Below are positions 1 to 6,796 of a stretch of 14,468 nt of DNA, in pieces (the first letter of the stretch is position 1; each line of letters opens with the position of its first letter). The notes beneath the pieces were generated by a model. That model did not search any database. It was not told the DNA's origin and saw only the letters and a program-made list of their open reading frames with translations. The DNA is taken from assembly GCA_934647145.1 (NCBI GenBank), contig CAKUFB010000040.1:1-14468 (forward strand), in the 5' to 3' direction. The position numbers and the translations under genes were made by a program. This DNA is from an uncultured Clostridia bacterium (lineage in GTDB: Bacteria; Bacillota; Clostridia; Christensenellales; Aristaeellaceae).

Positions 1-420
1 AAGATCGCCACGCTGGTCGAGGTGGGCCTGGGCTATGTCAAGCTGGGCCAGTCGGCCACCACGCTCTCCGGCGGCGAGGCGCAGCGCGTTAAGCTGGCCA
101 CCGAGCTTTCCAGAAAGGCCACCGGGCGCACGCTCTATATACTCGACGAGCCTACGACCGGGCTGCACATGGACGACGTGGCGCGCCTGAACCGCATACT
201 CTCCCGGCTGGCCGACGCGGGCAACACGCTGGTGGTTATCGAGCACAATCTGGACGTAATCAAAATCGCCGACCACCTGATCGACCTGGGGCCGGAGGGC
301 GGCGACCGCGGCGGACGGATCGTGGCCTGCGGCACGCCCGAGGAGCTGTGCCAGGCGCCTGAAAGCTATACCGGACGCTATCTGAAGCCGGCGCTCGAGC
401 GGGCGAAGCACGAGGCGTAG
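1..420 (+). CDS. uvrA: UvrABC excinuclease subunit A, C-terminal part (partial)
   Basis: UvrA is the damage-recognition ATPase of bacterial nucleotide excision repair; it loads UvrB at lesions. Only the last 139 codons are inside the window, and the reading frame is open from base 1, so the start lies upstream. Visible are the ABC signature LSGGEAQRVKLA (bases 67-102), the Walker B region LYILDEPTTGLH (133-168) and the H-loop VIEHN (235-249). These are the parts of the second ATPase domain expected at the C-terminus of UvrA, and the spacing and sequence are typical of the family. The gene ends with TAG at 418-420. It is followed directly by a palindrome-rich region, not by a classical U-tract terminator. 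Confidence 0.96.
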   Translation, partial: KIATLVEVGLGYVKLGQSATTLSGGEAQRVKLATELSRKATGRTLYILDEPTTGLHMDDVARLNRILSRLADAGNTLVVIEHNLDVIKIADHLIDLGPEGGDRGGRIVACGTPEELCQAPESYTGRYLKPALERAKHEA

Positions 421-813
421 GCCGCGGCGACTTCGCCGCCGCGGGCGGGGGAGGGGGCGCGGCGCGCCCCCTCCCCCGAACCCCCACCCCGCTCCGCCTT
501 CCCGCAAAAACACAGTTTTTGCGGGAAGGCAGGAACGCTGGGGGAGAAAAAGCTCCGCTTTTTCTCCCCCAGACCCCCTCTGACGTTTGCCGGCCCACCA
601 TCGCAAGGCAATCAAAAAGACACTGCGTAACCGGGCGCTCTCCGGGCGGCCGCAGCCGCCCGTAAAACGCGATTTCCTCGGGAAATCGCTTCCTTGCAGG
701 CCGTCAGGCCTGTGGGTGGGGTGCGGGGAGGCGCGACCGTTCAGGCCGCCCTCCCCGGGGAACCCGCCCTCCCCGGGGAGCCCGCCCGCGGCGGCTTCGC
801 CGCCGCGGGCGGG
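421..813. repeat. Cluster of perfect short-loop palindromes between uvrA and the DUF1294 gene
   Basis: No convincing gene lies in this stretch. It holds a series of inverted repeats, most with perfect arms and exactly 3-nt loops: 447-460/464-477 (14-bp arms, loop ggc), 496-511/515-530 (16-bp arms, loop aca), 538-553/557-572 (16-bp arms, loop tcc), 669-677/681-689 (9-bp arms, loop tcg) and 781-795/799-813 (15-bp arms, loop ttc). Smaller ones are at 424-439 and 697-712 (6-bp arms, 4-nt loop). All five triloops are closed by a C-G pair. The first three follow each other with only short spacers. None is followed by a clear T-tract, so they do not look like ordinary intrinsic terminators. They resemble REP-type intergenic palindromes. 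The ORFs crossing here have the biased composition expected of non-coding GC-rich DNA. Confidence 0.85.
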
Positions 814-864
814 GGAAGCCCCACGGAATCCGCAAGCATACTATTTCGCACACACGGAGGGATT

Positions 865-1152
865 ATGCAGACTGAACCGATGTGGATTGCAGGAGGACTC
901 CTGCTGCTGACGACCAACCTGGTCGCCTTCTGCCTGATGGGCGTGGACAAGCGCCGCGCAATCAGGGGCAGGTGGCGCATTCCCGAGAGGACGCTGCTGC
1001 TGGCCTGCGCCTGCTTCGGCGCGCTGGGCGGCCTGCTGGGCATGCGGCTGTTTCGTCACAAGACGCTGCACAGGCAGTTTTCCTGGGGCGTACCGGCGAT
1101 GCTGGTATGCCAGGCGGCGCTGCTGATCTGCCTGCTCCTCCACTATACCTAA
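865..1152 (+). CDS. DUF1294 family small membrane protein
   Basis: This is a 95-residue integral membrane protein of the DUF1294 family; its biochemical function is not known. The family pattern is clear: an N-terminal membrane segment, then a GVDKRRAIRGRWRIPERTLL stretch (residues about 26-45), a glycine-rich second membrane segment and the FRHKTLHRQF motif (about 63-72), then a third hydrophobic segment at the C-terminus. The ATG at 865 is chosen over the longer open frame starting at 694 because GGAGG (856-860) sits 4 nt before it and because upstream codons run through a palindrome. The next gene starts 28 bp downstream, so co-transcription is likely. Confidence 0.88.
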   Translation: MQTEPMWIAGGLLLLTTNLVAFCLMGVDKRRAIRGRWRIPERTLLLACACFGALGGLLGMRLFRHKTLHRQFSWGVPAMLVCQAALLICLLLHYT

Positions 1153-1180
1153 AAATGAAGAAAAAGAGAGGTACTTCGCG

Positions 1181-2176
1181 ATGAAGTGGTATCATCTGAC
1201 CGACCCGGCGCTCTCCCTCGAGGGGCTGGCGCTTGCCGACCGCGAGGGGCGCAGGTACTGGCGGCTGCCGGAGGACGTGATCGACCAGGTCAATCCGGGC
1301 GTGTCCGAGGTGGCGAAGTTCCCCTCCGGCGCGCGGGTGCGCTTTTCCACCGACAGCAGGCGCGTCGCTCTGCGCGCAGTCGTCAGCCCGGCGGGCTATG
1401 TCAAGAACGTGGGCGCGATCGGCAAGTGCGGCCTGGCCGGGTACGTGGACGGCGAGTGGCACTATGTGGTCTACCCCGCCGCCTCGGACGCGGAGGAAAT
1501 GACCGGCGCGTATGACCTGGACGGCAAAACGCACGATCACACGGTCTACCTGCCGCTGTTCACGCCGCTGTACGACCTCATGATTGGCCTGGACGACGGC
1601 GCGCAGGTCAAACCGCCCCGACCCTACGCCATGCAAAAGCCCATCGTGTTTTACGGCTCCTCGATCACCAACGGCGCGTCGGCCTCTCACGCGGGCAACG
1701 CCTACGTCTCAGTCGTCTGCCGCCGCCTGGACGCGAACTTCCTGAACCTGGGCTTTTCGGGCAGCGCGCGCGGCGAAGAGCGCATCGCGCGCTACATCGC
1801 CGGCCTGGACATGAGCCTGTTCGTGATGGACTACGACCACAACGCGCCCGACGCGGCGCACCTGGAGGCGACGCACGAAAGGTTCTTCCGCATCGTCCGC
1901 GAGGCGCAGCCCAACCTGCCCATCGCGCTCATTTCCAAGCCGGACTTCGACATGGATCCTGAGGGAAACGCCCTCCGCCGCGCCGTCATCCGCCGCACCT
2001 ATGAGCACGCCCTGGCCGCGGGCGACACGCGCGTGCGCTTCATCGACGGCGAAACGCTCTTCGGCGCATCCGAGCGCCGCGACTGCCTGGTCGACGGCAC
2101 CCATCCCAACGACCTGGGCTTTCGCCGCATGGCCGACGTCATCACGCCTGTGCTGCGCGAGATGCTGCGGCTGTAA
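1181..2176 (+). CDS. SGNH/GDSL-type hydrolase with N-terminal beta domain
   Basis: This is a predicted serine esterase or acylhydrolase of 331 residues. The N-terminal ~150 residues look like the beta-rich accessory domain found in front of SGNH hydrolases in Firmicutes and Bacteroidetes. The C-terminal half is the catalytic SGNH fold: block I is VFYGSSITNG (about 156-165, nucleophile probably S161), block II is LGFSGSARG (G191 region), block III is YDHNAP (N221), and block V is VDGTHPN with D305 and H308. All four catalytic blocks are present, so the enzyme should be active. No signal peptide is seen, so it is probably cytoplasmic. The substrate cannot be told; carbohydrate or acyl-ester deacetylation is usual for relatives. 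GAGAGG at 1166-1171 precedes the ATG. Confidence 0.88.
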   Translation: MKWYHLTDPALSLEGLALADREGRRYWRLPEDVIDQVNPGVSEVAKFPSGARVRFSTDSRRVALRAVVSPAGYVKNVGAIGKCGLAGYVDGEWHYVVYPAASDAEEMTGAYDLDGKTHDHTVYLPLFTPLYDLMIGLDDGAQVKPPRPYAMQKPIVFYGSSITNGASASHAGNAYVSVVCRRLDANFLNLGFSGSARGEERIARYIAGLDMSLFVMDYDHNAPDAAHLEATHERFFRIVREAQPNLPIALISKPDFDMDPEGNALRRAVIRRTYEHALAAGDTRVRFIDGETLFGASERRDCLVDGTHPNDLGFRRMADVITPVLREMLRL

Positions 2177-2220
2177 GACAGTTCTTCCCAAGGCCGCAAT
2201 TATCACTTAACGTTCCGCTC

Positions 2221-2249
2221 TTGCAAACTGAGCCGGATTGTGGTATCTT
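2221..2249 (+). promoter_or_regulatory. Sigma-A-type promoter of the glycyl-tRNA synthetase gene
   Basis: A -35 box TTGCAA (2221-2226) and a -10 box TATCTT (2244-2249) are separated by exactly 17 nt, just upstream of the gene. The leader would be only about 30 nt, which leaves no room for a T-box leader such as often controls synthetase genes in Firmicutes. Confidence 0.65.
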
Positions 2250-2286
2250 TTAGGTTATCAAAATGATGGATTGTGAGGGGATACTG

Positions 2287-3666
2287 ATGGCTGAACTGAC
2301 CATGGACAAGCTGGTCGCCCTGTGCAAAAACCGCGGCTTTATCTTCGCGGGCTCCGAGATTTACGGCGGCCTGTCCAATACCTGGGATTACGGCCCGCTG
2401 GGCGTGGAATACAAGAACAACATCAAGAAGGCCTGGTGGCGCAAGTTCGTGCAGGAGAGCCCGTACAACACCGGCCTGGACTGCGCGATTCTGATGAACC
2501 GCGAGGTATGGGTGGCTTCGGGTCACGTGGGCGGCTTCAACGACCCGCTGATGGACTGCAAAGCCTGCAAGGCCCGATTCCGCGCCGACAAGCTGATCGA
2601 GGACTTCACCAAGGGCGCCGAGACCGGCGACGGCTGGACCAACCAGCAGCTGGAGAGCTACATCGCCGAGCACGACATCGTCTGCCCGGTCTGCGGCAAA
2701 AAGGACTTCACCGGCATCCGCCAGTTCAACCTGATGTTCAAGACCCATCAGGGCGTGAACGAGGACTCCTCGACCGAGCTGTACCTGCGCCCCGAAACCG
2801 CGCAGGGCATCTTCGTCAACTTTCCCTCTGTGATGCGCACCACCCGCAAGAAGCTGCCGGCCGGCATCTGTCAGATCGGCAAGTCCTTCCGCAACGAAAT
2901 CACCCCCGGCAACTTCATCTTCCGCGTGCGCGAGTTCGAGCAGATGGAGCTCGAGTTCTTCTGCAAGCCGGGCGAGGATCTGCAGTGGTTCGACTACTGG
3001 CGTTCCTTCTGCCGCGAGTGGCTGCTGTCCCTGGGCATGAAGAGCGAGCACCTGCGCCTGCGCGACCACGAGAAGGACAAGCTGGCCTTCTACTCCAAGG
3101 CGACGACCGACTTCGAGTATCTGTTCCCGTTCGGCTGGGGCGAGCTGTGGGGCGTGGCGGACCGCACCGACTACGACCTCAGGCAGCATCAGGAGCACTC
3201 GGGCAAGTCCATGGAATACCTGGATCCGATGACCAACGAGAAGTTCATCCCCTACTGCGTCGAGCCGTCGGTGGGCGTGGATCGCCTGGTGCTGTCCTTC
3301 CTGTGCGACGCGTACGACGAGGAGGAGCTCGAGGGCGGCGACATGCGCGTGGTGCTGCGCCTGCACCCGGCGCTGGCCCCCTTCAAGGCGGCCGTCATGC
3401 CGCTTCAGAAGAACAAGCTGGGCGACAAGGCGAAGGAGGTCTACTCCATGCTCGCCAAGAAGTTCATGGTGGACTACGACGAGACCGGCTCCATCGGCAA
3501 GCGCTATCGCCGCCAGGACGAGATCGGCACGCCCTTCTGCATCTGCGTGGACTTCGACACCGAGACCACCGGCAACGTCACCGTCCGCAACCGCGATACC
3601 ATGCAGCAGGACGTCGTGGCCATCGACAACCTGGTTTCCTACCTCGAAGAGCGCATCGACTTCTGA
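2287..3666 (+). CDS. glyQS: Glycyl-tRNA synthetase, dimeric single-chain type
   Basis: Class II aminoacyl-tRNA synthetase that charges tRNA-Gly with glycine using ATP. The 459-residue length is that of the homodimeric bacterial/eukaryotic-type GlyRS, not the alpha/beta tetrameric form. The N-terminal GSEIYGGLSNTWDYGPLG (22-39) is characteristic. Two cysteine pairs, C91/C94 and C133/C136, fit the zinc site. Motif 2 is around GICQIGKSFRNEI (193-205) with FRVREFEQMELE after it, and motif 3 is PSVGVDRLVLSFL (327-339). The C-terminal ~100 residues form the anticodon-binding domain. The start at 2287 is preferred over the in-frame ATG at 2263 because GAGGGG (2275-2280) lies 6 nt before it and the family starts here. 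It is flanked by its own promoter and terminator. Confidence 0.96.
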   Translation: MAELTMDKLVALCKNRGFIFAGSEIYGGLSNTWDYGPLGVEYKNNIKKAWWRKFVQESPYNTGLDCAILMNREVWVASGHVGGFNDPLMDCKACKARFRADKLIEDFTKGAETGDGWTNQQLESYIAEHDIVCPVCGKKDFTGIRQFNLMFKTHQGVNEDSSTELYLRPETAQGIFVNFPSVMRTTRKKLPAGICQIGKSFRNEITPGNFIFRVREFEQMELEFFCKPGEDLQWFDYWRSFCREWLLSLGMKSEHLRLRDHEKDKLAFYSKATTDFEYLFPFGWGELWGVADRTDYDLRQHQEHSGKSMEYLDPMTNEKFIPYCVEPSVGVDRLVLSFLCDAYDEEELEGGDMRVVLRLHPALAPFKAAVMPLQKNKLGDKAKEVYSMLAKKFMVDYDETGSIGKRYRRQDEIGTPFCICVDFDTETTGNVTVRNRDTMQQDVVAIDNLVSYLEERIDF

Positions 3667-3679
3667 TCGCTGATTCTTC

Positions 3680-3712
3680 CCCGGGCGCTCCCTTGCCGTG
3701 CGCCCGGGTTTT
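3680..3712 (+). terminator. Intrinsic terminator after glyQS
   Basis: Arms CCCGGGCGC (3680-3688) and GCGCCCGGG (3700-3708) form a perfect 9-bp stem with an 11-nt loop, followed by TTTT. It begins 14 nt after the glycyl-tRNA synthetase stop codon. Confidence 0.88.
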
Positions 3713-3736
3713 CTGAATGAAAGGAGCTGATTCCCC

Positions 3737-4411
3737 ATGGAAACGACGGCCACCCTGACCCGCGCCGCCTCCTGGCTCAACACCACCTTCGCCGGCTTCG
3801 ATCACTCGGTTGCGCAGTTCGCCCACGGCCTGCACGAGGGCCCGCTGGGCGGCTTCCTGGACTGGTTTATGCCCGCCATCACCTTCTTCGCCGACGCGGG
3901 CTGGGCGTTCCTCGCGCTGGGCCTGATCCTGCTGTGCTTCAAAAAGACCCGCAAGCTGGGCATGGCCACGCTGGGCGGCGTGATCATCGGCGCGCTGTTC
4001 ACCAATGTGTGCATCAAGAACTTCGTCGCCCGGCCCCGCCCCTACGCCGATACCGCCAGCGACTTCCACGCCTGGTATCAGGCCGTCGGCCCCCGCCCCG
4101 AGAGCGACCTGTCCTTCCCCTCCGGCCACACCACCGCCGCCTTCGCCGCCATCACCGGCCTGTTCTTCGCCCTGGGCAAAAAGCGCAGGTGGCGCGGCTG
4201 GCTGTACGTCATCCCGGTGCTCATCGCCTTCTCCCGCATCTACCTGATGGTACACTACACCACCGACGTGCTCGCGGGCATGATCATCGGCACGCTCTCC
4301 GGCTTCCTGGCCAGTCTCATCACCCGCGCCGTCGTGCGCTGGACGCGCCAAAATAAACCCGAGCTCGCGCTCAGGCTGTGGGGCGCGCCCAAAAAGAAGC
4401 GCAAGGCATAA
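3737..4411 (+). CDS. PAP2-family membrane phosphatase
   Basis: Integral membrane acid phosphatase of the PAP2 superfamily (phosphatidic acid, undecaprenyl diphosphate or related lipid phosphates), 224 residues. The three catalytic motifs are intact: KX6RP with K94 and R101-P102, PSGH at 128-131 in SFPSGHTTAAFA, and SRX5HX3D with S166-R167, H173 and D177. Several hydrophobic segments surround them (about 41-67, 76-93, 132-146, 155-172, 178-199), and the tail is strongly basic (KKKRKA). AAGGAG (3721-3726) lies 10 nt before the ATG. The substrate cannot be fixed from sequence; undecaprenyl diphosphate recycling is the usual guess for such stand-alone Firmicute proteins. It is monocistronic between two terminators. 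Confidence 0.93.
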   Translation: METTATLTRAASWLNTTFAGFDHSVAQFAHGLHEGPLGGFLDWFMPAITFFADAGWAFLALGLILLCFKKTRKLGMATLGGVIIGALFTNVCIKNFVARPRPYADTASDFHAWYQAVGPRPESDLSFPSGHTTAAFAAITGLFFALGKKRRWRGWLYVIPVLIAFSRIYLMVHYTTDVLAGMIIGTLSGFLASLITRAVVRWTRQNKPELALRLWGAPKKKRKA

Positions 4412-4439
4412 AGACAGCCGCAGCAGCGCCAAACGACAG

Positions 4440-4475
4440 AACCTGCCCCGTGCAGACGCATGAGGCAGGTTTTTC
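4440..4475 (+). terminator. Intrinsic terminator after the PAP2 gene
   Basis: Arms AACCTGCC (4440-4447) and GGCAGGTT (4464-4471) enclose a 16-nt loop, and the 3' arm runs into TTTTT then C. It lies 29 nt beyond the stop codon. Confidence 0.85.
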
Positions 4476-4529
4476 TATGCAGTTGGGGGACTCTCTTCCC
4501 TGAATGATTCCGGACACTGCCCGGTAAAC

Positions 4530-4640
4530 TAACGCCGACCCCTCAGTCGCTTTCAGCGACAGCTCCCTTTCAGGGACGCCTTCGCTTGCGCCGCCGTGCC
4601 TCCCCTGAAAGGGGAGGTGCCTGCAATGCAGGCGGTGGGG
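4530..4640. repeat. Intergenic palindromic element with four triloop hairpins
   Basis: Four perfect inverted repeats with 3-nt loops lie close together: 4546-4551/4555-4560 (loop ttc), 4564-4568/4572-4576 (loop ttc), 4599-4606/4610-4617 (loop gaa) and 4619-4624/4628-4633 (loop aat). The layout, with CAGTCGCTTTCAGCGACAGC then CTCCCCTGAAAGGGGAGG then a GGCGGTGGGGG tail, resembles interspersed palindromes that I recall from gut Clostridia. No gene is seen. The stretch lies between the PAP2 terminator and the two-hairpin repeats. Confidence 0.75.
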
Positions 4641-4688
4641 GTTTATTCGCAGAATTCGGGAACTTTAAGGCGATAGCGGAGCCTCCCC

Positions 4689-4848
4689 CAGCCTGCCCGC
4701 GTCGGCAATGCCGACCAGCAATCCGCAGGGAATCCTGCGGATTCGGAGAATTCGGGAACTCCAATTTATGGTTCCCGAATTCGTCGCCAGAACCGGCGGC
4801 AGCAAGTGGCTGTCGGCCCTGCCGACCGGCAGCAGGTGCGTGCAGACT
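4689..4848 (+). repeat. Two-hairpin repeat element, copy 1
   Basis: A unit of about 160 bp that is repeated directly downstream from 4849. Its order is CAGCCTGCCCGC scaffold; triloop palindrome 4701-4715; hairpin A with arms 4720-4729/4734-4743 (AATCCGCAGG/CCTGCGGATT, loop gaat); 4-nt spacer; hairpin B with 12-bp arms 4748-4759/4771-4782 (GAATTCGGGAAC/GTTCCCGAATTC) around the 11-nt loop TCCAATTTATG; then the scaffold GTCGCCAGAACCGGCGGCAG and a further triloop palindrome at 4812-4826. The scaffold and the loop match copy 2, but both stems are entirely different. A loose copy of the hairpin B 5' arm also occurs near 4651-4663. Confidence 0.82.
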
Positions 4849-4970
4849 CAGCCTGCCCGCGTCGGCAGCGCCGACCCGTGATTTCCGGAAAACTTCCGGA
4901 AATCCAAAGACCCTGAGGGCTTCAATCTATGGCCCTCAGGGTCGTCGATAGAATCGGCGGCAGCTAGTGG
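4849..4970 (+). repeat. Two-hairpin repeat element, copy 2
   Basis: The scaffold start CAGCCTGCCCGCGTCGGC is identical to copy 1. It is followed by triloop palindrome 4861-4875, hairpin A with 11-bp arms 4880-4890/4894-4904 (GATTTCCGGAA/TTCCGGAAATC, loop aac), spacer CAAA, and hairpin B with 12-bp arms 4909-4920/4932-4943 (GACCCTGAGGGC/GCCCTCAGGGTC) around the 11-nt loop TTCAATCTATG. The closing scaffold ends in CGGCGGCAGCTAGTGG, which aligns with CGGCGGCAGCAAGTGG of copy 1. The last bases of this unit overlap the final codon and stop of rex on the minus strand. Confidence 0.82.
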
Positions 4971-5611
4971 AACCGGGCACCGCCCGGCCGGCGGTCGATC
5001 AGGTGCTGGGAGAGCACGGCGAGGGAGGAGGCCATGTTTTCGTTCTGGACAAGGATGTCGTCGGGCACGATCAGGCGGACGGGGGCGAAGTTCCAGATGG
5101 CCTCGATTCCGCCCTCGACGAGCCGGTCGCAGACGGCCTGCGCCTGGGCGGCAGGCACGGTGATGATGCCGATGGAGGCGTCCAGCTGGCGGCACTGGGG
5201 GACGATTTCGTCGGCGGGACGCACCGGACAGCCGGAGATTTCCTGGCCGAAGAGCGCCTCGCGTTCGTCAAAGGCCATGACGATGCGCAGGCCGTAGCGG
5301 GTGAAGCCGTCGTAGCCCAGCAGCGCGCTGCCCAGCTTGCCCGCGCCCACGAGCACGGCGTTGTGGGTGGAGTCGTAGCCCAGCGAGCGCTCGATATCGC
5401 GGATCAGGTCGCGCGTGGCGTAGCCCACCTTGGGCCGGCCGGAATGACTGACCGAGGCCAGATCCTTGCGCACCTGCACGTGGTTGTAGCTCAGTGCGTC
5501 GGCGATGCCGGTGGCGGAGATGTAGCCGTCCACGGGCAGCTCCTTGAGATAGCTCAGGTACAGCGGCAGACGCTGAAGGGTCTGTCTGGAAATACTGCCG
5601 TTTTCTTTCAT
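4964..5611 (-). CDS. rex: Redox-sensing transcriptional repressor Rex
   Basis: Rex is a homodimeric repressor that reads the NADH/NAD+ ratio and releases fermentation and respiration genes when NADH is high. At 215 residues it has the usual family length. Residues about 1-80 are the winged-helix DNA-binding domain, with SRQTLQRLPLYLSYL (8-22), SATGIADAL (32-40) and VRKDLASV (47-54). Residues about 84-200 are the Rossmann NAD-binding domain with VGAGKLGSAL (88-97). The IEAIWNFAPVRL stretch (169-180) is typical. The usual glycine-rich loop has K where N is common (GAGKLG). The ATG at 5611 is preceded by GAGGAG on the coding strand. It starts 19 nt after the LysR stop, so the two are probably one transcript. 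No clear Rex operator was found in the window. Confidence 0.95.
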   Translation of the reverse strand: MKENGSISRQTLQRLPLYLSYLKELPVDGYISATGIADALSYNHVQVRKDLASVSHSGRPKVGYATRDLIRDIERSLGYDSTHNAVLVGAGKLGSALLGYDGFTRYGLRIVMAFDEREALFGQEISGCPVRPADEIVPQCRQLDASIGIITVPAAQAQAVCDRLVEGGIEAIWNFAPVRLIVPDDILVQNENMASSLAVLSQHLIDRRPGGARFH

Positions 5612-5630
5612 CGCGTTGGTCTCCTCTCAC

Positions 5631-6569
5631 TCAGAAGGCCCCGTGCTGATGCATCTGGTTGCGCACCTCGCTCAGCAGGGCCAGAAAGCGGTTGTCGATT
5701 TCACTGAAGTGGTATCCGTCGGGGTAGATGAGCAGGTCGCGGTAGCGGTGGCGGTTGTCGCGGCAGACGCGGCGCACCAGGCGCTGGCGGGCCAGCACCT
5801 CGTCGGGCATTTCGGAGGACATCATGTAGGTGTCGGGCACGGAGGAGAGCAGGTCGAGCTGGCTGGCGCGCTCGCAGACGATGACGCGCTTGCTGATTCG
5901 GTCGCTCAGCTCGGCCTTCTTGACCTCTGCATAGGGCATATAGGGCACGTGTACGTCGTCGTGCGAGATTTCGACGTACCCGGCCAGGTCGTCCATCGTC
6001 AGGTCGTTCCTGCGCGCCAGGGGCGAATCGGCCGAGACAATCGCGATCGGCGTAAACTCGCAGATGAGCTCGCTCTTGAGCGACTTTTCGCGCAGCAGGT
6101 TCATGAAGTTGGTCTCAAACTGGCTCTGATAGCGGATGATGCCCAGGTTATAGCCGTTTTGCAGGATGTTGTTGATGGCGCGCATCGAGCTGGTTTCATT
6201 ATAGCGCAGCTCCATGCGCATCGAGCGGTCCAGCTCGGCGACCAGGCGCGTAAAGGCCTGGGTGATATAGCTGGCGCGGGGCACGGAAATGCTGAAGTCC
6301 AGCGTGCTGCCCCGCTTCTGGCTGAAGTGGTTTTCCATTTCCTCAATTTGCGAGAGCACGCTGCGGGCATAGGAAAGGAACTCCTCGCCCTGCGCGGTCG
6401 GCGTAATGCCCTTGCTGGTGCGGCGAAAGAGTACGATGCCCAGCGTGTCCTCCAGCTCCTTGATGCAGCGGGAGAGGTTGGGCTGCCCCATCGACAGATT
6501 CTCCGCCGCCCGGGTGATCGAGCGGGTCTTGTCCACCTCGATGGCATATTTCAGATGCGTCAGGTTCAT
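5631..6569 (-). CDS. LysR-type transcriptional regulator
   Basis: This is a LysR-family DNA-binding regulator. Its start is at residue MNLTHLKYAIEV, with helix-turn-helix SITRAAENLSMGQPNLSRCIKELEDTLGI over about residues 17-46 and the usual LFRRTSKGITPTAQG continuation. A linker and a C-terminal periplasmic-binding-like effector domain fill residues about 85-300. The ligand is unknown. The ATG at 6569 is preferred over an in-frame ATG at 6587 because AAAGG lies about 10 nt upstream and most family members begin MNLxxLxY; the longer form would add only six residues. It is transcribed divergently from spoIVB and is followed at once by rex. LysR proteins commonly control a divergent neighbour, but here that neighbour is a sporulation peptidase, so the target is uncertain. 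Confidence 0.93.
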   Translation of the reverse strand: MNLTHLKYAIEVDKTRSITRAAENLSMGQPNLSRCIKELEDTLGIVLFRRTSKGITPTAQGEEFLSYARSVLSQIEEMENHFSQKRGSTLDFSISVPRASYITQAFTRLVAELDRSMRMELRYNETSSMRAINNILQNGYNLGIIRYQSQFETNFMNLLREKSLKSELICEFTPIAIVSADSPLARRNDLTMDDLAGYVEISHDDVHVPYMPYAEVKKAELSDRISKRVIVCERASQLDLLSSVPDTYMMSSEMPDEVLARQRLVRRVCRDNRHRYRDLLIYPDGYHFSEIDNRFLALLSEVRNQMHQHGAF

Positions 6570-6604
6570 CAGGCGTCCGCCTTTCATGCAAGAATACTTC
6601 TTCT

Positions 6605-6633
6605 ATTTTACACTCGTTTTTTCACCCTGTAAA
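6605..6633 (-). promoter_or_regulatory. Promoter of the LysR-rex unit
   Basis: On the minus strand a -35 box TTTACA (6633-6628) and a -10 box TAAAAT (6610-6605) are separated by 17 nt. The predicted transcript start near 6598 lies about 30 nt before the preferred LysR start codon. Confidence 0.6.
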
Positions 6634-6796
6634 GCGCGCTTTCGTCAAATGTTCGATGTCCGAAGGCGCTTTGACTGCCGTCTTTTGACAGATGCGCTGC
6701 CTGGCGCGCCTGTCGGGCGGCGCAAAAATTGGGCGGTATGCGCGCGCGCGGCGGTGGAATGCTGAGGTGCGAAGTCTATGGAAGGGATGGATGTGC

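Noticed and set aside
2177..2286. T-box leader before the glycyl-tRNA synthetase gene
   Set aside because: The promoter lies within 70 bases of the start codon, so there is no space for a T-box.
2203..3786. 527-codon open frame on the minus strand
   Set aside because: Antisense shadow of the glycyl-tRNA synthetase gene, with no ribosome site and no recognisable family.
4586..4951. Open frame through the repeat region
   Set aside because: It runs through palindromes whose structure explains the sequence; no ribosome site, and Pro/Arg/Cys-rich shadow composition.
4967..6632. Long plus-strand open frames opposite rex and the LysR gene
   Set aside because: Both minus-strand genes have clear domains and ribosome sites; the plus-strand products show no family features.
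6736..6765. Sigma-F/sigma-G-type promoter before spoIVB
   Set aside because: GTATG and GAATGCT loosely resemble the boxes, but neither box matches well and the region is a GC-repeat, so it cannot be distinguished from chance.
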